Source: Acetobacteraceae bacterium (lineage in GTDB: Bacteria > Pseudomonadota > Alphaproteobacteria > Acetobacterales > Acetobacteraceae). From it: a stretch of DNA of 5,893 bases. The notes beneath the pieces were generated by a model, which saw only the letters and a program-made list of their open reading frames with translations, did no database searches and had not been told where the DNA came from. The position numbers and the translations under genes are program-made. Every line of letters starts with the position of its first letter. The first letter of the stretch is position 1. Positions 1 to 5,893 of this stretch are shown here, piece after piece. Location of the stretch: contig JADGHI010000263.1 in NCBI GenBank assembly GCA_019689515.1, positions 1-5,893 of the forward strand, written 5' to 3'.

Positions 1-22
1 GCGCGCACCGCCGGCCGCCGCC

Positions 23-532
23 GTGGACGGAAAGGACGAGACGCAGACCGCCCCGCCGCGCGGCCCGGTCGCGGCGGCGGCCGGACTTCTCGCCTTTGCC
101 GGCGGCGTGGCGCTGCTCGGCGTCGCCATCCTCACCACCGTCTCGGTGCTGCTGCGGTGGCTCGCGGGCGGGCCGATCAAGGGGGATTTCGAGCTGGTCT
201 CGCTCGGCTCCGGCCTCGCGGTGTTTGGCTTCCTCGCCTACGGCACGCTGACGCGGACCAACATCCTGGTCGATAGCTTCACGACGCGGCTGCCGCGCCG
301 GGCGAATCACGCGATCGACGCCGTCTGGACCCTGATCTGGGCCGGTTGCACGCTGGTGCTGGCCGAGCGCATGGCGGTCGGCGCGGCGGAGGCGCTCGCC
401 AGTGGCACGCGCACCATCGGCCTGCTCGGCGTGCCGATCTGGTGGGCGATCGCGGTCGGCGCCCTCTGCTTTGCGGCGACGGCCGCGGCGGCACTGTACT
501 GGGTCACGTGCCTCGTGCGGGGCCGTGCCTGA
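23..532 (+). CDS. dctQ: TRAP transporter small permease subunit (DctQ family), 5' end uncertain
   Basis: This is the small membrane subunit of a TRAP transporter. It sits in the inner membrane against the large permease and is needed for uptake. The 169-residue product has four hydrophobic segments at about residues 17-45, 56-78, 98-117 and 134-165, the usual DctQ topology and length. The family-typical stretch GDFELVSLGSG (54-64) leads through a hydrophobic helix to a polar TRTNILVD loop (77-84). The GTG at 23 is the first available start, but no Shine-Dalgarno sequence precedes it and the frame stays open to the left edge, so the true start may lie outside the window. Its stop overlaps the first base of the large permease start, so the two are very likely translationally coupled. 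Family assignment rests on topology, the short motif and context. The symbol is used at family level only; the transported substrate is not shown by this subunit. Confidence 0.87.
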   Translation: MDGKDETQTAPPRGPVAAAAGLLAFAGGVALLGVAILTTVSVLLRWLAGGPIKGDFELVSLGSGLAVFGFLAYGTLTRTNILVDSFTTRLPRRANHAIDAVWTLIWAGCTLVLAERMAVGAAEALASGTRTIGLLGVPIWWAIAVGALCFAATAAAALYWVTCLVRGRA

Positions 533-1860
533 TGGCGCCGGAATTCGTCACCGCCGGGACCGCCTTCGCCGTGCTGCTCGGGCTGATCGCGATCCGCGCG
601 CCGGTGGCGCTCGCGATGCTGGTGGTGGGCGCGGGGGGCTACTACCACATCGTCGGGCTCGGCCCTCTGCTGAACTACCTCAAGACGACGCCCTTCTTCC
701 TGTTCTCGAACTACACCCTCTCGATCATCCCGCTGTTCATCCTGATGGGGGCGCTGGCGGAGCGGGGCGGGCTGGCGCGCGACCTGTTCGCCGCCGCGAA
801 CGCGCTGGTCGGGCACCGGCGCGGCGGGATGGCGATGGGCGTGATCGCCGCCTGCGCCGGGTTCGGCGCGGTGTGCGGCTCCTCGGTCGCGACCACGGCG
901 ACCTTCGGGCGCGCGGCCCTGCCGGAACTCAGGCGCTACGGCTACGAGCCGGGCTTCGCGACGGGGACGATCGCGGTCGGCGGCACGCTCGGCATCCTGG
1001 TGCCGCCCTCGGTGATCCTGGTGGTCTATGCGATCAGCACCGAGCAGAACATCGCGAAGCTGTTCATGGCCGCGCTGATCCCGGCGCTGATCGCGACGCT
1101 GTTCTACATCCTCGCCATCGCGGTGCTCGTTCGCCGGTGGCCGGCGCTCGGCCCGCCCGCGCGCGGCGCGGTGCCGCCGGAGCAGAAGCGCGAGGCCCTC
1201 CTCAACGTCATCCCGGTGCTGGCGATCGGCGTCGTCGTGGTGGGCGGGATCTACGGCGGCATCTTCACGCCGACCGAGAGCGCCGCGGTCGGCTGCGTGG
1301 CAACGCTCGCCGTCGGGGTGCTGCGCGGCACGCTGCACGCCCGGCAGGTGCGCGAGGCACTGCTCGCCACCGCCGAGACGACGGCGATGATCTTCGCCAT
1401 CCTGCTCGGGGCGGAGGTGTTCAACGCCTTCCTCGCGCTCTCCCAGGCGCCCGACCTGCTCTCGGTCTGGATCACGGAGCAGGGCTGGCCGCCCTACGGG
1501 GTGCTGGCGGCGCTGCTGCTCGCCTACATCGTCCTCGGCGCGGTGATGGACGAGCTGGCCATGATCCTGCTGACGCTCCCGGTGTTCTTCCCGGTGGTGA
1601 CTGCGCTCGACTTCGGGCTCGCGGGACAGGAGGAGACCGCGATCTGGTTCGGCATCCTGGTGCTGATCGTCGTCGGCATCGGGCTGACGGCGCCGCCGAT
1701 CGGGCTCAATGTCTTCGTGATCAGTGGCCTTGCGCGGGACGTGCCGATTGCGCTGACCTATCGCGGCGTGCTGCCCTTCCTGGCCACGGACCTGGTGCGG
1801 CTGGCGCTCTGCGTCGCCTTCCCGGTGCTGAGCCTGTGGCTGGTGCGCCTGCTGAGCTGA
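532..1860 (+). CDS. dctM: TRAP transporter large permease subunit (DctM family)
   Basis: This is the 442-residue ion-coupled translocation subunit of the TRAP transporter, in the inner membrane. It is hydrophobic almost throughout, with about a dozen membrane segments or re-entrant hairpins. Family landmarks appear in order: SIIPLFILMGALAERGG (64-80), FGAVCGSSVATTATFG (111-126), the hairpin-tip GILVPPS (154-160), GGIYGGIFTPTESAAVG (238-254), and the second hairpin GLTAPPIGLNVFV (384-396). In known TRAP structures the two hairpin tips help form the sodium and substrate sites; that role here is by homology. The length matches the usual 425-445 residues. I chose ATG 532 over the in-frame upstream ATG at 346 because the extra 62 residues are Arg/Gly/His-rich, lie inside the small permease gene and do not resemble the family. 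The start overlaps the preceding stop (TGATG), with only a weak GGGG at 519-522, so translation probably depends on coupling. Confidence 0.96.
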   Translation: MAPEFVTAGTAFAVLLGLIAIRAPVALAMLVVGAGGYYHIVGLGPLLNYLKTTPFFLFSNYTLSIIPLFILMGALAERGGLARDLFAAANALVGHRRGGMAMGVIAACAGFGAVCGSSVATTATFGRAALPELRRYGYEPGFATGTIAVGGTLGILVPPSVILVVYAISTEQNIAKLFMAALIPALIATLFYILAIAVLVRRWPALGPPARGAVPPEQKREALLNVIPVLAIGVVVVGGIYGGIFTPTESAAVGCVATLAVGVLRGTLHARQVREALLATAETTAMIFAILLGAEVFNAFLALSQAPDLLSVWITEQGWPPYGVLAALLLAYIVLGAVMDELAMILLTLPVFFPVVTALDFGLAGQEETAIWFGILVLIVVGIGLTAPPIGLNVFVISGLARDVPIALTYRGVLPFLATDLVRLALCVAFPVLSLWLVRLLS

Positions 1861-1862
1861 GA

Positions 1863-1869
1863 GTGAGGA
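1863..1869 (+). promoter_or_regulatory. Ribosome binding site for the TRAP binding-protein gene
   Basis: The sequence GTGAGGA contains a GAGG core (1865-1868) seven bases before ATG 1876. It lies in the 15-base gap after the large permease stop. It gives the binding-protein gene its own initiation site, consistent with the need for more binding protein than permease. It also supports ATG 1876 as the start. Confidence 0.7.
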
Positions 1870-1875
1870 CTCCCG

Positions 1876-1968
1876 ATGGACCGACGTGACTTCCTGGGTC
1901 GCGGTGCGCTCGGTGCGGGGGCGGCCGCGGCGATCGCCGCGCCGGGGCTCGCGGCGCCAGCCCTGGCA
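1876..1968 (+). other. Tat-type signal peptide of the binding protein
   Basis: Residues 1-31 show a short charged region with a twin arginine (DRRDFLGRG), an Ala/Gly-rich hydrophobic core, and an A-L-A cleavage site before Gln32. RRxFL is the core of the twin-arginine consensus, and the core's modest hydrophobicity also fits Tat. Sec export cannot be excluded. If Tat is used, the protein would be folded, perhaps as a dimer, before export. Confidence 0.65.
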
Positions 1969-2985
1969 CAGGTCTCGCAGCCGGCGCTGCGCTGGCGCCT
2001 GACCTCCTCCTACCCGAAGAGCCTCGACGCCATCCATGGAGCGGCGGAGGTCTTCGCCCGCACCGTCGCCGAACTGACCGACGACCGCTTCCAGATCCGC
2101 GTCTTCGGCCCCGGCGAGGTGGTCCCCGCGCTCCAGGCGCTCGACGCCGTGCAGGCTGGCACGGTGGAGGCGGCGCACACCACCTCCTTCTTCTACACCG
2201 GCAAGAACGAGGCCTTCGCCATCGGCACCGGCCTGCCCTTCGGCCTCAACACGCGCCAGCAGAACGCCTGGATGTACGAGGGCGGCGGCATCGAGGCGCT
2301 GAACGAGCTCTACGCCAAGTTCAACGCCTATGGCCTGCCGCTGGGCGCGACCGGTGCGCAGATGGGCGGGTGGTTCCGCAGGGAGATCCGGACGGCGCAG
2401 GACCTGCAGGGCCTGAAGATGCGGATCGGCGGCCTCGCCGGGACGGTGCTGCAGCGCCTCGGCGCGGTGCCGCAGCAGCTCGGCGGGCCGGACATCTACC
2501 CGGCGCTCGAGCGTGGCGTCATCGACGCGGCCGAGTGGCTGGGCCCTTATGACGACGAGAAGCTCGGCTTCCACCGCGTCGCGCCGTACTATCATTACCC
2601 CGCCTGGTGGGAAGGCGCGGCGACGACGCACCTCTTCGTCAACCTGGAGCAGTGGAACGCGCTGCCAAAGAGCTACAAGGCCGCGATCCGCACCGCCTGC
2701 GCCGAGGCGACGCACTGGATGGTCGCGCGCTACGATATCCGCAACCCGGACGCGATGCGCCGCCTGATCGCCGGCGGCACGCATCTCCGGCCCTTCACGC
2801 GCGAGGTGCTCGACGCCTGCTGGCGCGAGGCGATGGCGCTGGAACAGGAACTCGTCGCGCGCAACCCGGACTTCCGGCGCATCCATGAATCCTGGTCGAA
2901 GGCGCGCGACGACATGCGGCAATGGTTCCGCGTGGCGGAACTGAGCTTCGACAACTACGTCGCGCTTGCCTCCTCGCGGCGCTGA
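1876..2985 (+). CDS. dctP: TRAP transporter periplasmic substrate-binding protein, TakP/2-oxo acid-like (DctP family)
   Basis: This 369-residue protein is the periplasmic receptor that captures the solute and delivers it to the permease. Its N-terminus carries a twin-arginine-type signal (RRDFL at 3-7, hydrophobic stretch 11-27, APALAQ at 27-32), with likely cleavage after Ala31. The mature part contains stretches typical of the TakP branch: GAQMGGWF (160-167), KMRIGG (181-186), DAAEWLGPYDDEKLGF (217-232) and APYYHYPAWWEG (236-247). Arg183 is the expected carboxylate-binding arginine of DctP proteins. Recalled ligand and sodium contacts of Rhodobacter TakP (Gln156, Arg177, Glu214, Trp215, Glu240) all map here with a constant +6 offset, to Gln162, Arg183, Glu220, Trp221 and Glu246. 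I infer a small monocarboxylate or 2-oxo acid ligand bound together with a cation; lactate binders of the same branch are the main alternative. The symbol is family level. Confidence 0.95.
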   Translation: MDRRDFLGRGALGAGAAAAIAAPGLAAPALAQVSQPALRWRLTSSYPKSLDAIHGAAEVFARTVAELTDDRFQIRVFGPGEVVPALQALDAVQAGTVEAAHTTSFFYTGKNEAFAIGTGLPFGLNTRQQNAWMYEGGGIEALNELYAKFNAYGLPLGATGAQMGGWFRREIRTAQDLQGLKMRIGGLAGTVLQRLGAVPQQLGGPDIYPALERGVIDAAEWLGPYDDEKLGFHRVAPYYHYPAWWEGAATTHLFVNLEQWNALPKSYKAAIRTACAEATHWMVARYDIRNPDAMRRLIAGGTHLRPFTREVLDACWREAMALEQELVARNPDFRRIHESWSKARDDMRQWFRVAELSFDNYVALASSRR

Positions 2986-3062
2986 GCGGAGGCGGTCGGG
3001 ACATATCCCCGGCAGGCTGCGCCGGTTCACAGGCGGCGCGTCCCGGCCCAATCTGTGCGGCC
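2986..3062 (+). promoter_or_regulatory. 77-base intergenic spacer with a weak possible stem structure
   Basis: This is the only gap of any size between genes in the window. GGTCGGGA (2994-3001) can pair with TCCCGGCC (3041-3048) over eight positions, including one G-T wobble. A 5-bp hairpin, CCGGC/GCCGG (3009-3013 with 3021-3025), can form inside it. No run of T follows, so it is not a convincing intrinsic terminator. I see no clear -35/-10 pair. It could separate the transporter from the oxidase unit, act as an mRNA processing or partial-termination site, or simply reflect high GC content. Confidence 0.25.
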
Positions 3063-4253
3063 ATGCCTCCTCCCTCCGTTCCCAGCGCCCTCGTGATCGG
3101 GGCCGGAATCATGGGCCTCTCCGCCGCCTGGGGTCTCGCGCGGGCGGGCTTCGCCGTGCGCGTCCTGGACCAAGAATTTGCGCCCAATCCGCGCGGCGCC
3201 TCGGTGGACCATCACCGGCTGATCCGCCACGCCTACGGCGCGCGGCTTGGCTACATGCGCATGGTGGACGCAGCCTACGCCGCCTGGGACCTGGTCTGGG
3301 AGGAGATCGGCGAGCCCCTGCACGTGCCGACCGGCGTGGTGGCAATGGCCGAGGCGTCGGGCACGGGCTGGATCGCGGAGAGCCGCGCTGCGCTGCGCGG
3401 CGACGGGCGCGAGGTCACGGACCTGACGCCCGAGGCGCTTGCCATGCGCCTGCCGATGCTCGCGACCGAGGGCATCGCGGATGCCTTCCACCTCGCCCCG
3501 GGCGGGGTGCTTCTGGCGCGACGCATCGTCGCCGCCCTCGCCGATCGGCTGAAGCGCCGTGGCGTGGTCTTCGAGCGGGTCCGCGCCGTGCGGCTGCATC
3601 CCGATGTCGCCGGGGTGGAGCTGTTCGACGGCTCGGACCGCGTTGCCGACCTGCTGGTCGTCGCCGCCGGGCCCTGGGCGCCGCAGTTGCTGCCGGAGGC
3701 GGTGGCGGTGCAGGCCGGCGTGATTCCCTCGCGGCAGGTGGTGGTCATGCTGGAGCCGCCGGCGTGCCACCGCCCGGCGTGGGAGGCCGCGCCGATGCTG
3801 CTTCTGCGCCTGACCGAGGAGGGAAGGGGCTTCTACGTGGTGCCGCCGGTGGAGGGCACGCCGCTCAAGATCGGCGACCACCGCTTCTCGCTCGCCGGCG
3901 ACCCGGAGGCCGATCCGCGCGAGGCGACGCCCGCCGAGGTCGAGGCGGTGCTGGCGCTGGTCCGTGCCCGGCTGCGCGATGCCGCCGACTACCGGGTCCT
4001 GGAAGCGCGCGCCTGCTATTACGACGTCGCGCCAGACGAGCGCTTCGTGGTCGAGGCGCTTACGCCGCGCTGCTTCGTGATGTCCGGTTTCAGCGGCCAC
4101 GGGTTCAAGTTCGGCCCCTTGCTCGGGCTGGCGCTCGCCCGCGCGGCGTGCGATGGCGCCCTTGCCGCCGGGCTCGCCCACTGGGCGGCGGGCGAGGCAC
4201 CCCCGCCGCCCGGCCTGCTCGCCGATCTCGAAGGGGAGACCAACGTCGCATGA
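3063..4253 (+). CDS. FAD-dependent oxidase, monomeric sarcosine oxidase / N-methyltryptophan oxidase-like (DAO fold)
   Basis: This predicted cytoplasmic flavoenzyme of 396 residues, close to the usual 370-400, would oxidise an amino or N-methylamino acid with O2, giving an imine or 2-oxo product and H2O2. The N-terminal dinucleotide fold starts VIGAGIMGLSAAWGLARAGF (11-30), with GxGxxG at 13-18. RLIRHAYG (52-59) matches the Arg49/Arg52 region of Bacillus sarcosine oxidase (MSOX). KIGDH (269-273) keeps the spacing of MSOX Lys265 (oxygen activation) and His269. CYYDVAPDERF (318-328) places Cys318 at the covalent flavin site (Cys315), with Tyr320 at Tyr317. GFSGHGFKF (342-350) gives Lys349 for Lys348. 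MSOX His45 and Glu57 are not obviously kept (Val48, Ala60 in an ungapped comparison), so the substrate may differ. ATG 3063 was chosen because the fold begins a few residues later; an in-frame GTG at 2922 would overlap the binding-protein gene and add unrelated residues. No good Shine-Dalgarno precedes it. It ends in an ATGA overlap with the next gene. Mappings to MSOX are from memory. Confidence 0.9.
   Translation: MPPPSVPSALVIGAGIMGLSAAWGLARAGFAVRVLDQEFAPNPRGASVDHHRLIRHAYGARLGYMRMVDAAYAAWDLVWEEIGEPLHVPTGVVAMAEASGTGWIAESRAALRGDGREVTDLTPEALAMRLPMLATEGIADAFHLAPGGVLLARRIVAALADRLKRRGVVFERVRAVRLHPDVAGVELFDGSDRVADLLVVAAGPWAPQLLPEAVAVQAGVIPSRQVVVMLEPPACHRPAWEAAPMLLLRLTEEGRGFYVVPPVEGTPLKIGDHRFSLAGDPEADPREATPAEVEAVLALVRARLRDAADYRVLEARACYYDVAPDERFVVEALTPRCFVMSGFSGHGFKFGPLLGLALARAACDGALAAGLAHWAAGEAPPPPGLLADLEGETNVA
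4231..4238 (+). promoter_or_regulatory. Ribosome binding site for the acyl-CoA dehydrogenase gene
   Basis: The purine-rich AAGGGGAG lies inside the last codons of the oxidase gene, 11 bases before ATG 4250. The distance is slightly long, but it is the only good candidate nearby. It supports this start, which overlaps the oxidase stop as ATGA. Confidence 0.6.
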
Positions 4254-5893
4254 CCGCCGCCGCCACGACCACTGCCGCGGAGGACCTTGCCTTCGGCCTC
4301 GCACAGGTCGTCGGGCTTCCGGCACTGACGGCAGCCGCCGGTGCGCCGCTCTCCGCCGAGGACATCGCCGCGATCATCGAAGAGGCGGACCGCTTCGCGC
4401 GCGAGAAGGTCGCGCCTGGCTGGCAGGAGGCGGACCGCCACGGTGCCGTCTATGAGAACGGCGTGGTGCGCACGCCGCCGCACTATCCGGGGCTCTACCG
4501 CGACTGGATCGAGGCTGGCTGGCAGTCGCTGGCGGCGCCGACTGAGTTGCATGGCGTGGCGATGGGCGGACAGGGGCTGCCGGGTGCGCTGTGGAGCGCG
4601 GTGCAGGAGCTGATGCTGGCGGCCGATGCCTCCTTCGCGCTTGGCCCGCTGCTCACCGCGGGGGCGATCGACCTGCTGTGCCACCATGCGACGCCGGCGC
4701 AGGCGGCGGCCTGGCTGCCGCCGATGATCTCCGCGCGCTGGTCCGGCGCGATGTGCCTCACCGAGCCGCAGGCGGGCTCCGACCTCGGCGCGCTGCGCTG
4801 CCGGGCGGAGCCGCGCGGGGACGGGACCTATGCGGTCACGGGGCAGAAGATCTTCATCACCTGGGGCGAGCAGGACTGCTCGGAGAACACGCTCTATCTG
4901 ATCCTTGCGCGGCTGCCGGACGCGCCGCCGGGCTCGCGCGGAATCTCGCTGTTCGGGGCGCCGAAATTCCTCGCCGATGGGCGGCGCAACGGCATCCGCT
5001 GCGGCGGCATCGAGCGGAAGATGGGCATCCACGCCTCGCCCACCTGCGTGATGCTGTTCGAGGAGGCAGAGGCGGAACTGGTGGGCGAGCCGCATCGCGG
5101 CCTGCCGGCGATGTTCGCGATGATGAACAACGCCCGTCTCGCGGTCGGCGTGCAGGGTGTGGCGCATGGCGCGCGAGCGTTGGCGCTGGCCGAGGCCTAT
5201 GCGGCGGAACGGGTGCAGTTCGGCACCCCCATCGCGCGCATGCCGGACGTGGCGCGGATGCTGGCCGAGATGCGCGCGACGACGCTCGCGGGGCGGCTGC
5301 TGGCGCTGGAGGCATCCGTTGCAGGAGATCGCGCGCGGCTGCTGGGCGACGGGGCGGCGGAGGCGCGGCTCGCGCTGCTGACGCCGATCGTCAAAGCCTG
5401 GTGCACGGAGCGCGGGGTGGAGAACGCCTCGCTCGGCATCCAGGTGCATGGCGGCATTGGATTCGTGGAGGACACCGGCGCGGCGCAGGTGCTGAGGGAC
5501 GCGCGCATCGCGCCCATCTACGAGGGCACGAACGGCATCCAGGCGATCGACCTCGTCAGCCGCAAGCTGGCGCGCGACCAGGGCGCGACCATGCGTGCAC
5601 TGATCGCGGAGGCGCGAGGGCTCGACGTGCGGCTCGACGCGGCGCTCGATGGCTTCGCGCGGGCGACGGAGGCGATGCTCGCGGCGCAGGCGCGGGATGC
5701 GGACGAGGCGCAGGCCAGCGCCGCGGCCTATCTTGACGCTGCCGGCTGGGTGTTCGGCGGCTGGATGCTGGCGCGCGCGCGCGCGGCGGATGCGGCGCGC
5801 TATGGCACGCTGGCGGAGTTCTACCTGCGGCGCCTGCTGCCGCGTGCGGCGGCGCGCGGCGCGGAGGTCGAGGAAGGCGGGGCGGTGCTGGCA
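4250..5893 (+). CDS. Acyl-CoA dehydrogenase, long DmdC-like type (3' end outside window)
   Basis: This flavin enzyme would introduce an alpha-beta double bond into an acyl-CoA. The frame runs 548 codons without a stop to the right edge; DmdC-like members are usually about 590-600 residues, so several tens of residues are probably missing. Residues 35-135 are the helical N-domain. Next come MCLTEPQAGSDLG (168-180), TGQKIFITWGEQDCSEN (197-213), LILARLPDAPPGSRGISLF (217-235) and ERKMGIHASPTCVM (255-268), a signature shared with DmdC (3-methylmercaptopropionyl-CoA dehydrogenase) relatives. The C-domain has MMNNARLAVGVQG (291-303), QVHGGIGFVED (398-408) and RDARIAPIYEGTNGIQAID (416-434), with Glu425 in YEGT as the predicted catalytic base. 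Residues 440-548 are the extra C-terminal helical region of the long subfamily. The segment RVQFGTPIARMPDVARML (321-338) looks shorter than in many DmdC proteins and more like classical acyl-CoA dehydrogenases. The substrate cannot be named. Its start overlaps the oxidase stop, so the pair is likely coupled. Many alanines here use GCG. Confidence 0.93.
   Translation, partial: MTAAATTTAAEDLAFGLAQVVGLPALTAAAGAPLSAEDIAAIIEEADRFAREKVAPGWQEADRHGAVYENGVVRTPPHYPGLYRDWIEAGWQSLAAPTELHGVAMGGQGLPGALWSAVQELMLAADASFALGPLLTAGAIDLLCHHATPAQAAAWLPPMISARWSGAMCLTEPQAGSDLGALRCRAEPRGDGTYAVTGQKIFITWGEQDCSENTLYLILARLPDAPPGSRGISLFGAPKFLADGRRNGIRCGGIERKMGIHASPTCVMLFEEAEAELVGEPHRGLPAMFAMMNNARLAVGVQGVAHGARALALAEAYAAERVQFGTPIARMPDVARMLAEMRATTLAGRLLALEASVAGDRARLLGDGAAEARLALLTPIVKAWCTERGVENASLGIQVHGGIGFVEDTGAAQVLRDARIAPIYEGTNGIQAIDLVSRKLARDQGATMRALIAEARGLDVRLDAALDGFARATEAMLAAQARDADEAQASAAAYLDAAGWVFGGWMLARARAADAARYGTLAEFYLRRLLPRAAARGAEVEEGGAVLA
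5771..5785 (+). repeat. 15-base (GC)n tract inside the acyl-CoA dehydrogenase gene
   Basis: Positions 5771-5785 are an uninterrupted alternation of G and C (seven and a half GC units). In frame it encodes part of an L-A-R-A-R-A-A stretch in the C-terminal domain. Such tracts can favour polymerase slippage or Z-DNA, and they are a known source of sequencing error. The frame stays open through it here. Confidence 0.8.

Noticed and set aside
346..531. Upstream ATG for the large permease, giving 504 residues
   Set aside because: The extra residues are polar, Arg/Gly/His-rich and lie inside the small permease gene; ATG 532 gives the standard length and overlap.
402..1889. A second 495-codon + strand frame overlapping the large permease
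   Set aside because: It is an Arg/Ala/Gly-rich translation with no membrane segments; the other frame contains all DctM motifs.
2998..3025. Intrinsic terminator after the binding-protein gene
   Set aside because: The hairpins are only 4-5 bp and no T-run follows, so the evidence is too weak to call a terminator.
307..3051. A 914-codon open frame on the - strand running opposite all three TRAP genes
   Set aside because: It crosses three well-supported gene boundaries and translates to a low-complexity Arg/His/Glu/Gln-rich product with no recognisable domain. This is the usual antisense shadow of G/C-ending codons in high-GC DNA.
2922..3062. Upstream GTG start for the oxidase, giving 443 residues
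   Set aside because: It would overlap the binding-protein gene by 64 bases and add 47 unrelated residues; the FAD fold begins right after ATG 3063.
3027..5449. Long - strand open frames (3027-4325 and 4019-5449) opposite the oxidase and dehydrogenase
   Set aside because: The products are Arg-rich with no motifs, while the + strand frames have full family signatures. They are shadows.
4591..5736. A 381-codon + strand frame inside the acyl-CoA dehydrogenase gene
   Set aside because: It has a low-complexity Arg/Gly-rich product and overlaps the frame that carries the catalytic YEGT and flavin motifs.

Overview
The window is a compact, high-GC stretch (strong G/C preference at third codon positions) in which every gene I can support lies on the + strand. 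Codon choice, a twin-arginine-type secretion signal, a TRAP transporter and a DmdC-like acyl-CoA dehydrogenase all fit a high-GC alphaproteobacterium, for example the Acetobacteraceae/Rhodospirillales group. That placement is inference. No rRNA, tRNA, mobile element or CRISPR array was seen.

Layout: positions 1-2985 hold a complete, or nearly complete, three-component TRAP (tripartite ATP-independent periplasmic) transporter in the order small permease (23-532), large permease (532-1860) and periplasmic binding protein (1876-2985). The small and large permease genes overlap by one base, and the binding-protein gene follows after 15 bases that contain a ribosome binding site. The binding protein looks like the TakP/2-oxo acid branch. 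Its likely ligands are therefore small carboxylates such as pyruvate, other 2-oxo acids or lactate, bound with a metal ion. After a 77-base gap (2986-3062) with a weak potential hairpin structure comes a second pair. An FAD-dependent oxidase of the monomeric sarcosine oxidase/N-methyltryptophan oxidase type (3063-4253) overlaps by an ATGA junction with a long DmdC-like acyl-CoA dehydrogenase (4250 to the right edge, C-terminus cut off).

How they may work together: the transporter would bring in a small organic acid using a sodium gradient. The oxidase would oxidise an amino or N-methylamino acid to an imine or 2-oxo acid, producing hydrogen peroxide. The acyl-CoA dehydrogenase would desaturate a CoA thioester made by a ligase or transferase that is not in the window. 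The coupling of the last two genes suggests one catabolic route, but no substrate can be read from the sequence. All the genes belong to known families. The interest lies in this combination and in residue-level details of the oxidase and binding protein, not in a clearly new system.
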